A DNA stretch of 64,000 nucleotides from an uncultured Pseudomonadales bacterium (GCA_943842505.1 CALTDI010000003.1:58914-122913), one strand, 5' to 3'. Positions 47,004 to 57,304 are shown, counted from the stretch's first letter. Made by a program: numbers and translations. The notes: generated by a model not told the origin, from the sequence alone.

Positions 47004-47612
47004 TGTCGATTCCTCTAGTCTGCGACTATGCTTTATAGGTGATGCAGATGATGTGAAGTATAAGCCGCAATTACCATTAGTGCAGTAGCATTTTAAGCGG
47101 GTCAGCCCGTGGATCGCTCGTTTGGTGAAAAAAGGCGCGCTATTGTTATTGATTTGCACAAATAGCTATTCAGAGCAGATCAGACTATATACCGAACCAC
47201 CGCTCGGAAACTTGTTGCGAGAAGCCCATTGACCTGCTCCAACACATTGTAAACTAACTATAATTACTGAAAACCCTAGCGTATCTGCAGGCCGCACATT
47301 GCGTGACTCTGGCATTTAGGAAAGAACGAGGCAGAGATGCGTCCCACTTTACTTTCGGGGATGCACTTAAATAGTGCGGAAAGCCAGAAATTAGGGCTTT
47401 TTAAGCGCTAGAAAAGTAGGTACACTCTTCCGATCGTCGATTAGTTCGTATTATTTGGCGTTGCTGTGAGAGATCGATTTATAAAAAATTGACTACTCGC
47501 AGAGATAGGTTTGACAGAGCATTCCGGAAGATATGAGTTTTGTTCAGCCTATTGGTTTTACTCTAATTAAAGCTTTAATAAACAGTAAAAAATTAAAATT
47601 ATGGAGAGAAAT
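47004..47612. other. Long intergenic region upstream of the frameshifted TonB receptor
   Basis: About 610 bases between divergent genes, partly very AT-rich toward 47580. A TTGACA hexamer at 47511-47516 is the only promoter-like box, without a good partner. No gene or RNA seen. Confidence 0.35.
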
Positions 47613-50566
47613 ATGCAACGAAGAATCCCACATAAGCGCAGCTTGCTGTGCGCGGCAATCTCACTCTCACTCCTGCCTTTGGCGAGCCAATCGATAGCTC
47701 AACAAGACACAGTGGAAGAAGTAGTCGTTACTGGTTCCTTTATTCGACGGTCCGAGGGTTTTACCGGCGCGTCTGCTGTCGTTCAGCTAATGCTGAAGAT
47801 CTGGAAGCTCAAGGTACTCTAAACATTGGTGAGGTTGTTCAAAACCTTGCATTTGTAAACGGTTCAGCTTCCGCCATTACTAACACTATTCAAGGCCAAG
47901 ATTCTCGCTCTACTTCGATCGACTTGCGCGGTCTTGGTGCGAGCTCGACTCTGACTCTTCTCGATGGCAAGCGTCTAGCTAGCCAGAACGTGAACGCGTT
48001 AATCCCAACAATCGCTATCCAGCGTATGGATATCGTGGCTGACGGCGCTGCCGCTCTCTACGGTTCTGAGGCTGTGGCGGGTGTGGTTAACTTTGTACCT
48101 TATAAGTCTTACGACGGTCTCAAGATCGACACCTATGCAGAGCAAGATGAGCGTGGTGACTACGATCAGCAGTCTATCCAAGCAATGTGGGGCGGCCAGA
48201 TCGGCGAGATAGATGTCGTTTTAGCCACTCAACACAATACCAACTCACGACTTGGTTGGGACGAACGTAGTGACTTGGCGAATGCCGGTCTTACAGTTTC
48301 TTCTAACGCGCCGGGTAACTGGTATACACCAGACCGGGACGCAGCTGGTCAATACACGGGCACACGAAGTCGTACGCCAGATCCTTCCTGTGCACCATCG
48401 GCAAGTCGAACAGGTTATACACCTGACGTAGCTAACATTCCTTTCGGAGTTCGATTGGGTAACAGCTGTCTGTTCGATTTCGGCGACAACAGAAGCTATC
48501 GCGAGCCTATGCAGACCAATCAGTACTACGGCAACGCGACTTGGGAAGTGGACGAAGAATCTAACACTGAGCCTACAAGGTTTTCGCACCTACCTAAGAG
48601 AAAACACCTTTACCTCTACTTCGAATCCCGGCAACTCTCGTATCGGTGAGCTTCCAGCAGTACGTGGTGAGATTCCAGGCAACCCGTTCCGCGCATTGGA
48701 TGCCAATGGCAACCAGCTTTATGGTATAGACGCGAATGGCGATGGCGTCCCTGATCGTGGCACGAGCGACCTGAACAACGATGGAACAATGGACTATCTT
48801 GTTTCTGGTATTACGCCAAACGGTGTATTGCTGAACGAAGATGTTGTACCTCGTACTCTGCGTCCGATCAACAAGACGCACACGCGCTCTTCCGGTCACA
48901 CTCGAGACAGGAGACAACAAGGGTAATTCCACCGATAAGATTAGCCGCTGGAGCGCACAGGCCGATTTCACTGTGCCTTTTATAGACGGCTGGGAAGGCA
49001 TGGCGTCGTATACGCATAACACGCATGACCTCACATTCATGTCAAACCAGAACTACGACATCACAGCGATGATACAGGGTTTGAACTGTGACGTGGTCAG
49101 ACGATCGACAGTCTTGCTACAACCCTTTCTTCGTTACGGATCAGGCCAACAACAACTCCATCCAGGTTATGGATGCGATCGCGGCGCGTGACAAGGAATT
49201 TAATAGGAGCCAGCTTGACGTGATCGATATCGTCTTGAACGGTGAAGTGCCTCTACTTGGTTTCGAACTCCCAGGCGGTCCTGTCAGTGCGGCGGTCGGT
49301 TACCAGTTCCGTGACGATAAGTTCACCAACACGCCGTCTGCTGTTGAGCTAGCTGGCGATACATGGATCGGTGGAACCGCAAAGGAAACGATCACCTCCG
49401 GTAGTCGTGAAGTAGATGCCTATTTCGCGGAATTCTCGGTTCCTGTGCTGTCCAACCTTGAACTCGAACTGGCGGTACGCCGGGAAGAATTCAGCACTGG
49501 ACAGTCAGCGACTACACCGAAGTTCGGTCTGACTTATGCTGCTACTGATTGGTTGACACTACGTGCTACGCAAGGTGATGCCTTTATCGCACCTAGCCTA
49601 ACGAACCTGTTCAATCCGGTCAGCTGTGGTCTGTCTACAGTAACTGACCGATTCGGCCCGTTCTCTGCCTTTACCACTGCCTGTGGCGGCGGTAATCCTA
49701 ACTTGACGAATGAGGAATCAACGTCTCAGCAGCTTGGTTTCGATATCGTGTTGGGTGATTTCGACATGCAGGTAACTTGGAATAACACCGAGTTCTTTAA
49801 TCGAATTATCGGCATTAACGGCCAAGATATCATGCAGTTGGATTTCCTTAACTTCCAGCGAGCCACTGGCTTTGCTGGTGACGGACTTCCTGGTAATCAG
49901 CCATCTGAGCAACAGCTCAGAGACTGGGTTGCAAGCCCGGCATCGAACAAAGACATCATTCGCGACCCGGGTGATATCTTCACGATTCTTCAGGTGAACA
50001 ACACCAGTACGATTAACGCAGAAAGTGTGGAAGTGGAAGCAATCGATATTGCGGCTAACTACCGTCTTAGCACTAACGACTGGGGTAACTTCCGTTTCGG
50101 TCTGCAGGCGACTTTTATCGATCACTTCTTCTATCAAGGTGATGCGTCTGCGCCTGTCGTAGACGGAGCTGGTCTCTACAACGATGTAACTGGTGCGGCG
50201 CCAGAGCTTCCCGAGTGGAAGGCCAACCTGAACATAGGCTGGAGCATGGGTAACCACAATATAAACACCATCACGCGTTACATCGACTCCATGCCGTATG
50301 ACGGTCCTCAGTATACATTCCTGGACGGCATCGGCGGCTTCGTGCGTCCTCAGAATATGGACACAGTTGACACATGGGTTCAAGTAGATGCGTCTTATAC
50401 CTACCGTGGCATCGAGATGTTCGGTGGCGAAGGTGCGTTTACAATCGGTTCGCGTAACTTGTTCGACAAGGATCCACAGCCGTCTCCGGAATTTGCCGGT
50501 GTAATCGGTGGCCTTCAGGATCCAATGGGTCGTAACATCTACGCACGTTTCATATACGATTTCTAA
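47613..50566 (+). pseudogene. TonB-dependent receptor broken by four single-base frameshifts
   Basis: Five frames join to give one receptor of about 980 residues. The signal and TonB box region (EEVVVTGSFIRRSEGF), plug (GEVVQNLAFVN, SIDLRGLGASSTLTLLDGKRL, MDIVADGAAALYGSEAVAGVVNF) and barrel ending IYARFIYDF are all recognisable. Shifts lie near 47788 (one base missing), 48563, 48900 and 49093 (one extra base each). Each piece keeps good coding character with no internal nonsense codon, so decay is recent or these are sequencing errors. GGAG before ATG 47613 decides the start. The type is the large Caulobacter-like receptor family, whose ligands are often carbohydrates or peptides. Confidence 0.88.
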
Positions 50567-50636
50567 GAAATCGTGAAACCGCAGGTTTGACTACTGCGGC
50601 AACTTTGAAGATCACCTCGGTGATCGGATGAAGTAG

Positions 50637-50663
50637 AAGGGGCTCTTTAAGAGCCCCTTTTTT
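50637..50663 (+). terminator. Intrinsic terminator after the TonB receptor
   Basis: A 9-bp stem (50637-50645 with 50651-50659), 5-nt loop and following T-run, 70 bases after the receptor stop. Confidence 0.9.
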
Positions 50664-50678
50664 ATGGGTGGGGATAAC

Positions 50679-50874
50679 GGGGTCGGAGGCATAACGGGGT
50701 CGGAGGGATAACGGGGTCGGAGGGGATAACGGGGTCGGAGGGATTAATTTTTAACCAGTACCGATTTCGGTACTGGTTAAAAATTAATCCCTCCGACCCC
50801 TTTGCGCTGAAAAATTAATCCCTCCGACCCCTTTGCGCCTCGACATCGCTTCAAAAATAAATCCCTCCGACCCC
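50679..50874. repeat. Array of GGGGTCGGAGG repeats around a long palindrome
   Basis: Seven copies of the 11-mer GGGGTCGGAGG occur in under 200 bases. Four are on the plus strand, starting at 50679, 50696, 50713 and 50731 and spaced 17-18 bases with ATAAC between. Three are inverted, ending at 50800, 50831 and 50874. The central pair forms the palindrome listed separately. The outer inverted copies are followed by CTTTGCGC or preceded by ATTAAT or ATAAAT. The arrangement resembles REP/BIME-type interspersed elements, which are moved by REP-associated tyrosine transposases. No transposase is present here. Confidence 0.9.
50731..50800. repeat. Perfect 33-bp inverted repeat with a 4-nt loop
   Basis: Bases 50731-50763 are exactly complementary to 50768-50800, leaving ATTT as the loop. 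The arms begin and end with the GGGGTCGGAGG repeat unit and contain ATTAATTTTTAACC next to the loop. Such a stem can form a cruciform or a very stable RNA hairpin and is a candidate element end or unit of a mobile repeat. Confidence 0.93.
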
Positions 50875-50924
50875 GTTAATTCTTTATAATTTAACTCGCT
50901 TCGAATCACCCAGAGGACACTTCA

Positions 50925-51536
50925 GTGGAAATCGAAACTCAAGCGCTGTTCCCCAGCCTGGTCTGGACCACCCTGTTCGACGATAGAGTGAGCTTCAATG
51001 CCAAGCTATTGGAACTGGCCGAGCAGATGAGAAGGAAAGACCCGAATGGCGTGAGCAATACCAACGTCAAAGGCTGGCAGAGTCCCAATATTCTGCAGAA
51101 TCTGGAGGAGTTTGGGGATATCAATCTGCGAATTCTGCAGGCGTGCGAGCGTATCGCGGAATCCCAACATTATCAGCCAAACGTAGTCTTGCGGCATCAG
51201 GCCTGGGTGAATATTAGTCCGCCAGGCGCCTCCAATAAGCTGCATTACCACGCGAATTGCCATTTCAGCGGAGTCTATTACATAAGTCTCAAGGCGCCGG
51301 AATGCGGTAGCATCTTCTTTCGCGACCCGCGGGTAGCTTCCAGGATGTTTACCGCTCCCATAACCAGGCAAACTGATTTTACTGCCGAGGAAGTACGCAT
51401 GCGCCCAGAAGAAGGCAGGATATACATATTTCCCGGTTGGCTAGAGCATGGTGTCGAAGAGAACAAGAGTGATCAGGACCGCGTAAGTATCAGCTTTAAC
51501 GTGCTGGCTATTCCACAAGGGTCTCCAATCGGGTAG
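50925..51536 (+). CDS. Putative 2OG-Fe(II) oxygenase, TIGR02466 family
   Basis: A 203-residue cytosolic protein of the TIGR02466 type. Visible parts are the start ALFPSLVWTTLF, a WVNISPPGASNKLHYHANCHFSGVYYI strand block with the first metal His, GSIFFRDPR, and IYIFPGWLEHGVEEN with the distal His, followed by RVSISFNV. These are the standard parts of the 2-oxoglutarate oxygenase fold. GTG at 50925 is the start, with AGAGG eight bases before it. The gene begins 50 bases after the repeat array, so its promoter may overlap the array. The substrate is unknown. Confidence 0.82.
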   Translation: MEIETQALFPSLVWTTLFDDRVSFNAKLLELAEQMRRKDPNGVSNTNVKGWQSPNILQNLEEFGDINLRILQACERIAESQHYQPNVVLRHQAWVNISPPGASNKLHYHANCHFSGVYYISLKAPECGSIFFRDPRVASRMFTAPITRQTDFTAEEVRMRPEEGRIYIFPGWLEHGVEENKSDQDRVSISFNVLAIPQGSPIG

Positions 51537-51602
51537 CGCTCTTCTCATCGGAATCTTCGATCGGCAATTACGCTGCCGCGAAAGTGGGGGCTGGCAGCTG
51601 TT

Positions 51603-52024
51603 CTAGCAGTAACCGCCGGCGACGCAGGTGCCTCCGCCAAGCCATTGGATAGGCGGCAGAAAGCCTTGGGCGGCCAGGGTGTAGGTGACACTATCAAGGC
51701 TTGTGCCATCTGCTCTCCAGGTAATTGTAATAACGCCATCGGTCACACTTATGCCGTGAGTAGAGGCCGCTTGAGTTTTGAGCGGCGGGAAGGCCATTAG
51801 TGCCGGAATCGAAGTCATTAACCGGAGGTCACGCGGCCCGCAGCCGCCGCTACCGACATTGCTGAGCGATTGGAGCCTACAGCAAGAATGGCCTCCGAGA
51901 ACCTGGCGCTATTCTGATAGAGGGAGTATGCCGGCAGGGCTACGGCGGCGAGTACGCCAATGATTGCCACGACGATCAGAAGCTCGATCAGTGTAAAGCC
52001 GCTATGTTTGTGTTGTTCGCGCAT
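51603..52024 (-). pseudogene. Type IV pilin gene with frameshifts
   Basis: The first 67 codons give a typical type IV pilin N-terminus: a short basic leader and [25 protein letters not shown], the prepilin peptidase site and assembly helix, preceded by AGGAG. Near 51820 the frame breaks; removing one T there continues as NDFDSGTNGLPAAQNS, and a second shift near 51775 leads to HGISVTDGVITITWRADGT and a C-terminal disulfide loop ending GGTCVAGGYC at 51603. The joined protein would be about 140 residues, normal for a pilin. Either a decayed pilin or a sequence error. No other pilus gene is near. Confidence 0.82.
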
Positions 52025-52410
52025 CTATCTACTCCTAGTGAATGTTAAGTGTATCGTAGGGCTACTTAAGATATGTGCACTGATTCATAGTTTTGCCAAG
52101 CGGTTTATTTTTGGATACTTTCTCGGAATACCTAACTGCGCGCTTAGAACTCTATCCATCACAGCCAGTTGAGAAATTATCAATAGGATGAGCGGGTTCG
52201 AGTTCCTTCTCTTTCGCGGCTAAACTCTTAGCTTTTCTAGATCGTGGCAGAAAATTCCTAGCTACCTCATTTTTCTTGAACCCGCGATATCGGTGGGGTA
52301 ATCTCGAGCTATATTTACTCAATTCGGAATTATCGCCAATTTTTCAGCACAGCAGATCAATTTTAAAAAACAGTTAACCAGAGCCATTCCGAACCTGGAA
52401 GGAGTGCTTG
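52025..52410. other. Intergenic region between pilin and the STAND gene
   Basis: About 385 bases between divergent genes; AT-rich toward 52360-52380. It contains the GGAAGGAG ribosome site at 52397-52404. No repeat or gene recognised. Confidence 0.4.
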
Positions 52411-54999
52411 ATGAACATAGGAAAGCATCCTCATCTTGCCAAGAAACTCTCTCGGCTCTACACCTCGTGTCTTAATCCCTCGATTAGCAGCAACGCGGCC
52501 CTGGCAAAACATCTGGGTATTTCGCGGCAGGCAATTAGTAAGTGGGTTCACGGGTCCGAGACGAGCACTGGGAACAGGATTCCCCACAATCAGATTCAGG
52601 AAGTTGCGGCTGTATTTGGATTGGAACCTCACCTGTTCAGTTTAGAGTTGAGTGACTTCGGTGAGCAATTGCAGCAAAGGTTGGAGCCCCACAGCGCAGG
52701 CGGCCCTCTAGAAAAGATTTCTCTCTCACTGTTACCTACTACCAATCTGAACCTATTCGGCCGCAGTTACCAGTTGAATATTCTCGACCGCGCCTGGCAT
52801 GAAGGAGAGGTAAACTGTTTAGAGATCGTCGCCTTTGGTGGTGTCGGTAAGAGTAGTTTGGTAAACAATTGGCTGTCGCGACTCGCCAAACAAAATTATT
52901 CAGGTGCGAGGAGAGTCTATGGCTGGTCTTTCTCCTGGCAGGCGAGTGCCGGAGATGTCATGTCATCCGGGGATTTATTTATAGAGCAAGCTCTAGAATG
53001 GTTCGGTGATGACTGCCCTGATAAAGGCACGCCCTGGGCGAAGGCTAACCGCTTAGCTAATCTAATTCGAGAGAGCAGAACTCTTCTCATACTGGACGGT
53101 CTCGAACCTCTGCAACATTCTCCAGGGCCCAGACAGGGAGAGATCGAGAATCCTGCCGTATCCTTGTTGCTGCGAGAGCTGGCCGCCAATAATAATGGCC
53201 TGTGCATCATAACCTCGCGCCTGGCCATCTCGGAGTTTGCATCATTCAACGATGGACGCATTAAATCGTTGCAGTTACAGCAGCTAGCTAATGACGATGG
53301 TGTGCAGTTGCTTACTGCCCTGGGTGTGCATGGTGATATGCAAGAGATGCACAGTGCAGTGAAAGCCTATTCGGGACACCCGCTGTGCCTTTCATTGTTG
53401 GCTGGATATCTCTGTGTCGTTCACGATGCGAATATTTCGCACTTCAGGAATCTAAGTTCTCTGGTAGATATCCAGTCATTCGATAGACATGCCAGCACTA
53501 TCGTAGGAGCCTACCTGCAGTGGTTTGATTCATCCGTGGAAAACTCTCTTCTAAACTTACTTGGGCTGTTCGATAGAGGCATAGCGCTAACCGATGTTAA
53601 GGCGCTAGTAAGATCGGCTGTTGTAACCGGGCTCACCGAAGAGCTGGCAGGCCTGTCTCAGCCCGAGTGGAGCTATGCCCTGAAAAAATTGGAGGATGCC
53701 AGTTTAATAACTACTTCCATACGTGACGGATTCAGCATGATCGATTGCCATCCTCTCGTACGCGACTTCTTGAATGAGCATCTAAGTAAAGAAAGACCAG
53801 GCATATGGCGCGAAGGCAATAAGATGGTTTTCGAGTTTCTACAACGTAGCGCGATAGCAAACCCCGAAACTATGTTGCAACTAGAACCACTCTTTAGAGC
53901 CGTTGTACACGGCACCAGAGCCGGGCTATTCGAAGAAAGTTTCAAACTCTACTTCGAGCGAATTAAGCGTAAACAATTTTCGCTATTCACCGAAGGTTCT
54001 CACCATGCAGACCAGAGTTGCATTCGGGCCTTCTTTCGCAACCCCTGGACCGAGCCGGTAGCGCAGCTGTCGGAGACGGCAAGTTCCTATCTGCTTTCCT
54101 GTGCTGCGGCTAACCTAATCTATCTTGGCCAGATAGAGGAGGCGATAGAGCCCTCTATACTAAGTATTCAATGGTTTCAGAAGAATCAGCGTTGGTTTGA
54201 AGCCGCCGTTACATCCGGGCCGCTTATTTCGATGTTGATTGCCGCTGGGCGCCTGGGCGATGCGCGCAGGGAATGGAACAGAGGTCGAGAGAGCGTGGAT
54301 AGGGCGGGCAACACAGTACTAAATGCCGTAGCTACAAGCATCGATGCCTATCTTTGTCTCCTAGAGGGAGACGACTGCGCAGCGGGCAGGCTCTTCGAGG
54401 ATTCCGAACGAATCCTGAATATGTCTGAGCCAGCCTCTGCCGTTGCCTGCCCAACAATTAGCGCTTACTACTGCATGTATTTGTTAGATTCGGGAGAGGC
54501 TGAGAGAGCGCTGGAGCGAGCCCTGTTGACGCTTGAGTGGAGGAGGTCTGGGTCTTGGCAGGTCTCGGTAGATACTACCTCGCTGTATGCCAGCGACTTA
54601 CTCATTCTAGGCCTGATCTACCTGGTTCTGGGCGATTTGGAGCATGCCTCTTACTATCTTGATAAACAGGTGAGCCTATTCAAGTCGGCGAACGAGTGGT
54701 TATATCTGCCTACCGGCCTGATCGCGCGTGCCAAGCTACGCATGGTGAAGAGAGCCTACTCTTCGGCGCAGCAAGATTTGGAGGAGGCGCTTATTATAGC
54801 AAGAAGAACCGGCGCAAAATTCAGCGAGTGGCAGGCAAATCTAGCGCTGGCAGAACTGGCGCTGAGCTGCGCTGAGTCGCAGGCGGCACAACTTTACCTG
54901 CAAAACGCTATGGCTATCGATGGAATGGAGTCCTACCGGCACCATGCTGCGCGGCTGAGCTCTCTCAAATCTCAACTCTCAGCTCTTCCCTCAGGGTGA
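52411..54999 (+). CDS. HTH-NTPase-TPR protein of the STAND class
   Basis: An 862-residue cytosolic protein with three parts. An XRE-type helix-turn-helix is at about residues 26-50 (ALAKHLGISRQAISKWVHG). An NB-ARC/NACHT-like NTPase at about 110-470 has Walker A FGGVGKSS (142-149), Walker B TLLILDGLEPLQ (Asp229) and a sensor-like GLCIITSR. The C-terminus, about 480-860, is a helical TPR-type sensor array. This is the layout of signal-transduction ATPases that oligomerise on ligand binding, as in MalT-like activators, NLR-like immune proteins and Avs antiphage systems. The HTH suggests DNA binding as output. GGAAGGAG precedes ATG 52411. No effector gene is adjacent. Confidence 0.85.
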   Translation: MNIGKHPHLAKKLSRLYTSCLNPSISSNAALAKHLGISRQAISKWVHGSETSTGNRIPHNQIQEVAAVFGLEPHLFSLELSDFGEQLQQRLEPHSAGGPLEKISLSLLPTTNLNLFGRSYQLNILDRAWHEGEVNCLEIVAFGGVGKSSLVNNWLSRLAKQNYSGARRVYGWSFSWQASAGDVMSSGDLFIEQALEWFGDDCPDKGTPWAKANRLANLIRESRTLLILDGLEPLQHSPGPRQGEIENPAVSLLLRELAANNNGLCIITSRLAISEFASFNDGRIKSLQLQQLANDDGVQLLTALGVHGDMQEMHSAVKAYSGHPLCLSLLAGYLCVVHDANISHFRNLSSLVDIQSFDRHASTIVGAYLQWFDSSVENSLLNLLGLFDRGIALTDVKALVRSAVVTGLTEELAGLSQPEWSYALKKLEDASLITTSIRDGFSMIDCHPLVRDFLNEHLSKERPGIWREGNKMVFEFLQRSAIANPETMLQLEPLFRAVVHGTRAGLFEESFKLYFERIKRKQFSLFTEGSHHADQSCIRAFFRNPWTEPVAQLSETASSYLLSCAAANLIYLGQIEEAIEPSILSIQWFQKNQRWFEAAVTSGPLISMLIAAGRLGDARREWNRGRESVDRAGNTVLNAVATSIDAYLCLLEGDDCAAGRLFEDSERILNMSEPASAVACPTISAYYCMYLLDSGEAERALERALLTLEWRRSGSWQVSVDTTSLYASDLLILGLIYLVLGDLEHASYYLDKQVSLFKSANEWLYLPTGLIARAKLRMVKRAYSSAQQDLEEALIIARRTGAKFSEWQANLALAELALSCAESQAAQLYLQNAMAIDGMESYRHHAARLSSLKSQLSALPSG

Positions 55000-55142
55000 G
55001 ATCCCACTGAGCAGCTCTGGCTGAATCGTCAGCCAATTAGCAGCACTCAGGGTATGGTATCGATCTGCTATTTAGTCTAGATTCAATGCCTCTGACTAGT
55101 ATTGTTTGACTCCTATTCGATTCTTTCTAGAGGTAGACTCTT

Positions 55143-55605
55143 ATGACGACGAAAGCAAGCCTGATTCTGGCGCTGGGCTCACTGCTATTTGCCACCCTCC
55201 CAGCGTCGGCCGAAGAGGCGTCTGGCAGTGAATACGATGCCCTTGCTATCGCATTGGACGACATTCAGTGGGGGGCGCCCGGGGGCGGCAATGGATTTCC
55301 AGTTGGTGTTCAATCATGCACGGCAGGGCACCGACTCAGTAACTGGCGGCATCACCTACTATGCGAAGTTTCCAGCGGGCTCGCACTTTGATATGCATTG
55401 GCACACACATGACGAATTTGTGGTGGTGGTGCAGGGGAGCGTCACTATCGTGCTAGGTAACCAGAGCCATTCCGTCAGTACCGGCAGCTATATCGTCATC
55501 CCCGGTAAGTTAAACCATTCCTGGGATGTGCCCGAAGGCGGCGAAGATGCAGTGATTGTGGTGCGCCGAGGCGGGCCGGCAGATTTTAATTTTCTGGATA
55601 ATTAG
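55143..55605 (+). pseudogene. Exported single-domain cupin gene with one frameshift
   Basis: The first frame gives a Sec signal (ending ASAE) and LAIALDDIQWGAPGGG; the second frame, one base out, gives GTDSVTGGITYYAKFPAGSHFDMHWHTHDEFVVVVQGSVTIVLG and VIPGKLNHSWDVPEGGEDAVIVV. HWHTHDEF carries the His and acidic metal ligands of cupins, with a further His in LNHSW. The frame change lies between about 55275 and 55335 and corresponds to one extra base. Joined, it makes a periplasmic cupin of about 153 residues. The reaction cannot be told. It shares a terminator with the convergent gene. Confidence 0.82.
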
Positions 55606-55663
55606 GTTCTTGAACATACAGATAGCTTATTATTTTTTACCAATAGGCCTAGATAAGAGCAAT

Positions 55664-55697
55664 AAAAAAGCCGAAAGTGGAAGCTCTCGGCTTTTTT
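55664..55697. terminator. Intrinsic terminator, bidirectional
   Basis: An 11-bp stem (55664-55674 with 55687-55697), 12-nt loop, A-run on the left and T-run on the right, between the cupin gene and the convergent monooxygenase gene. Confidence 0.9.
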
Positions 55698-55718
55698 AGT
55701 AGTGCAAAAAGAATGCTG

Positions 55719-57065
55719 CTAGTCGTTACCTGCTAGCGAACGCTCCTCTTTCTCTTGGCGTTCCGCAACTAGTTGCTCATAGCCTTCGTCATCAAGGTGA
55801 GTGACAGCAAGCCAGGCGTGAGTCATTTCGTCGCCAGTGCGGCTGCCGCCCATTACCCACATATCGGGGTCAGGATTATTGGGATTTTCAGCTGTGTTGT
55901 CGTACCACTGCTTTAATACCAATACGGCGCCAGTAGGCAGAAGAGGGGCTACATCTTCGTTGTAGATGTGGCTGTGGTGCCAAGTCGCGCTCCACTTCGA
56001 GATTTGACTAATCTGTTCAGTGCGTCCTGTTTCGGGATAGAAGATTTCCAGCGAGGCGGCATTCATGCGCAGGTGGCCATGAGGCTGAAAGCTGTCTATG
56101 CGAACAGGGTGGTCGAAGGAGTGGAACCCCTGAGTCATGGAATATCCATTCGGTGGGATTACAATGTCTTCTTGTGGGCTGATTTGGTAAAGGCTCAGAT
56201 CTTGCTTATACTTTGCCTCTTCCTCGTAACCTTCTGGATGTAACCAGAGGCCGATCTCGACCACGTTATCCTTAATCATTGTGCCAGGAGCCGTTGCGCC
56301 CACACCGCCAGGGAACATGTGAATGCTCCAACGCACCATGGCGCCGGCAGGGATAGTACGACAAACGCCTTCAGGGACGATTTCGCCCCATTTGCCCATG
56401 GCGTATTCTGTCAGCATGCTTTGGCGTTCCATTGAGCCGTCTTCAAGCTGCATCTCAACAGTTGAGTTGGCGTGGTGAACCACCGCCTTGGCATCGCCTC
56501 TAGGCTTCACTTGTACCGCTTTAATGCAGCGATCACTAGTGATGCCACTATCTACGTAATGGTTGCTCCATAGGTCGTTACCATTAGCTGGGATATCGAT
56601 AGAGATAGAAGGAATGATCCTGTCCGGCTGACCGAACTGGCTAACGAAGTTCCACTCGCTGGGATCGTTCATCTCTGGCATAGGAACCACAACGTCGGCA
56701 TCGCCCATTGGAGAGCCCTGGTTAACCCAGGCAACGATAGTATCGATATCTTCCTGCTCTAGGCGCCAGTCGCCTTCAAGATCCTGAATGCCAATGCCAT
56801 GATCATAGGCATAAGGAGGCATTTCGCGGTTAGCTACTCGCATTTGGATCAGTGGTGCCCAAGGGCGGACCTGATCGTAGTTGGTGAGCTGCATAGGACC
56901 GATTCCACCTTCACGGTGGCAGACTACACAATTCTCGTTGATGATCTTTCCGACTTCACCGTTGTAGGTGACTTCGTGATTGGCATCTGACTGTGCCAGA
57001 GCCGTAACCTGAAAACCAGCTGCGGCGAGGGCTGCGAGGCCTAACCAGCCTTTAGAAATGCTCAT
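55719..57065 (-). CDS. Exported cytochrome c / type II copper monooxygenase (PHM-like), copy 1
   Basis: A 448-residue protein with a Sec signal (ending ALAQ). A single-heme cytochrome c domain has CVVCH at 46-50 and a likely axial Met in REMPPY (Met82). The rest has the fold of peptidylglycine hydroxylating monooxygenase: CuH ligands His197-His198 (VVHHAN) and His249 (SIHMFP), and CuM ligands His329 and His331 (PHGH) and Met414 (GDEMTH). All six copper ligands are present. The heme could supply the electrons that ascorbate gives in animals. AAGGAG precedes the ATG. It shares about 80% visible identity with the next minus-strand gene. The substrate is unknown. Confidence 0.87.
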   Translation of the reverse strand: MSISKGWLGLAALAAAGFQVTALAQSDANHEVTYNGEVGKIINENCVVCHREGGIGPMQLTNYDQVRPWAPLIQMRVANREMPPYAYDHGIGIQDLEGDWRLEQEDIDTIVAWVNQGSPMGDADVVVPMPEMNDPSEWNFVSQFGQPDRIIPSISIDIPANGNDLWSNHYVDSGITSDRCIKAVQVKPRGDAKAVVHHANSTVEMQLEDGSMERQSMLTEYAMGKWGEIVPEGVCRTIPAGAMVRWSIHMFPGGVGATAPGTMIKDNVVEIGLWLHPEGYEEEAKYKQDLSLYQISPQEDIVIPPNGYSMTQGFHSFDHPVRIDSFQPHGHLRMNAASLEIFYPETGRTEQISQISKWSATWHHSHIYNEDVAPLLPTGAVLVLKQWYDNTAENPNNPDPDMWVMGGSRTGDEMTHAWLAVTHLDDEGYEQLVAERQEKEERSLAGND

Positions 57066-57237
57066 AAATCTCTCCTTTAGGATCTATCTTTTTTGGGATG
57101 CCTCAGGGCTAGTATGGCCCGGGACTTCCGGCTTTTTGGATCGATAAAACGTGAAAATCTAATTCATTGGCTCTAAGTCTACTCCTTTTAAGAGACATGA
57201 AAAAGTGGAATTGGCGCTAATTGCACTAAATTCAGGC

Positions 57238-57275
57238 AATAAAAAAGGCCGGTTAATCGAGTTTAACCGGCCTTT
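57238..57275 (-). terminator. Intrinsic terminator of PHM-like copy 2
   Basis: A 13-bp stem (57244-57256 with 57263-57275) and 6-nt loop, followed on the minus strand by a run of six T, 30 bases after the gene stop. Confidence 0.92.
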
Positions 57276-57304
57276 AAATCTTCTTAAAAGAAGTGTGCTG
57301 TTAC

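Noticed and set aside
49718..50383. 221-codon minus-strand frame inside the TonB receptor
   Set aside because: It is antisense to barrel strands with strong similarity to TonB receptors and has no family match.
50679..50874. CRISPR array
   Set aside because: Units are 11 bases with spacers of 6-7 bases, orientation flips in the middle, and there are no cas genes.
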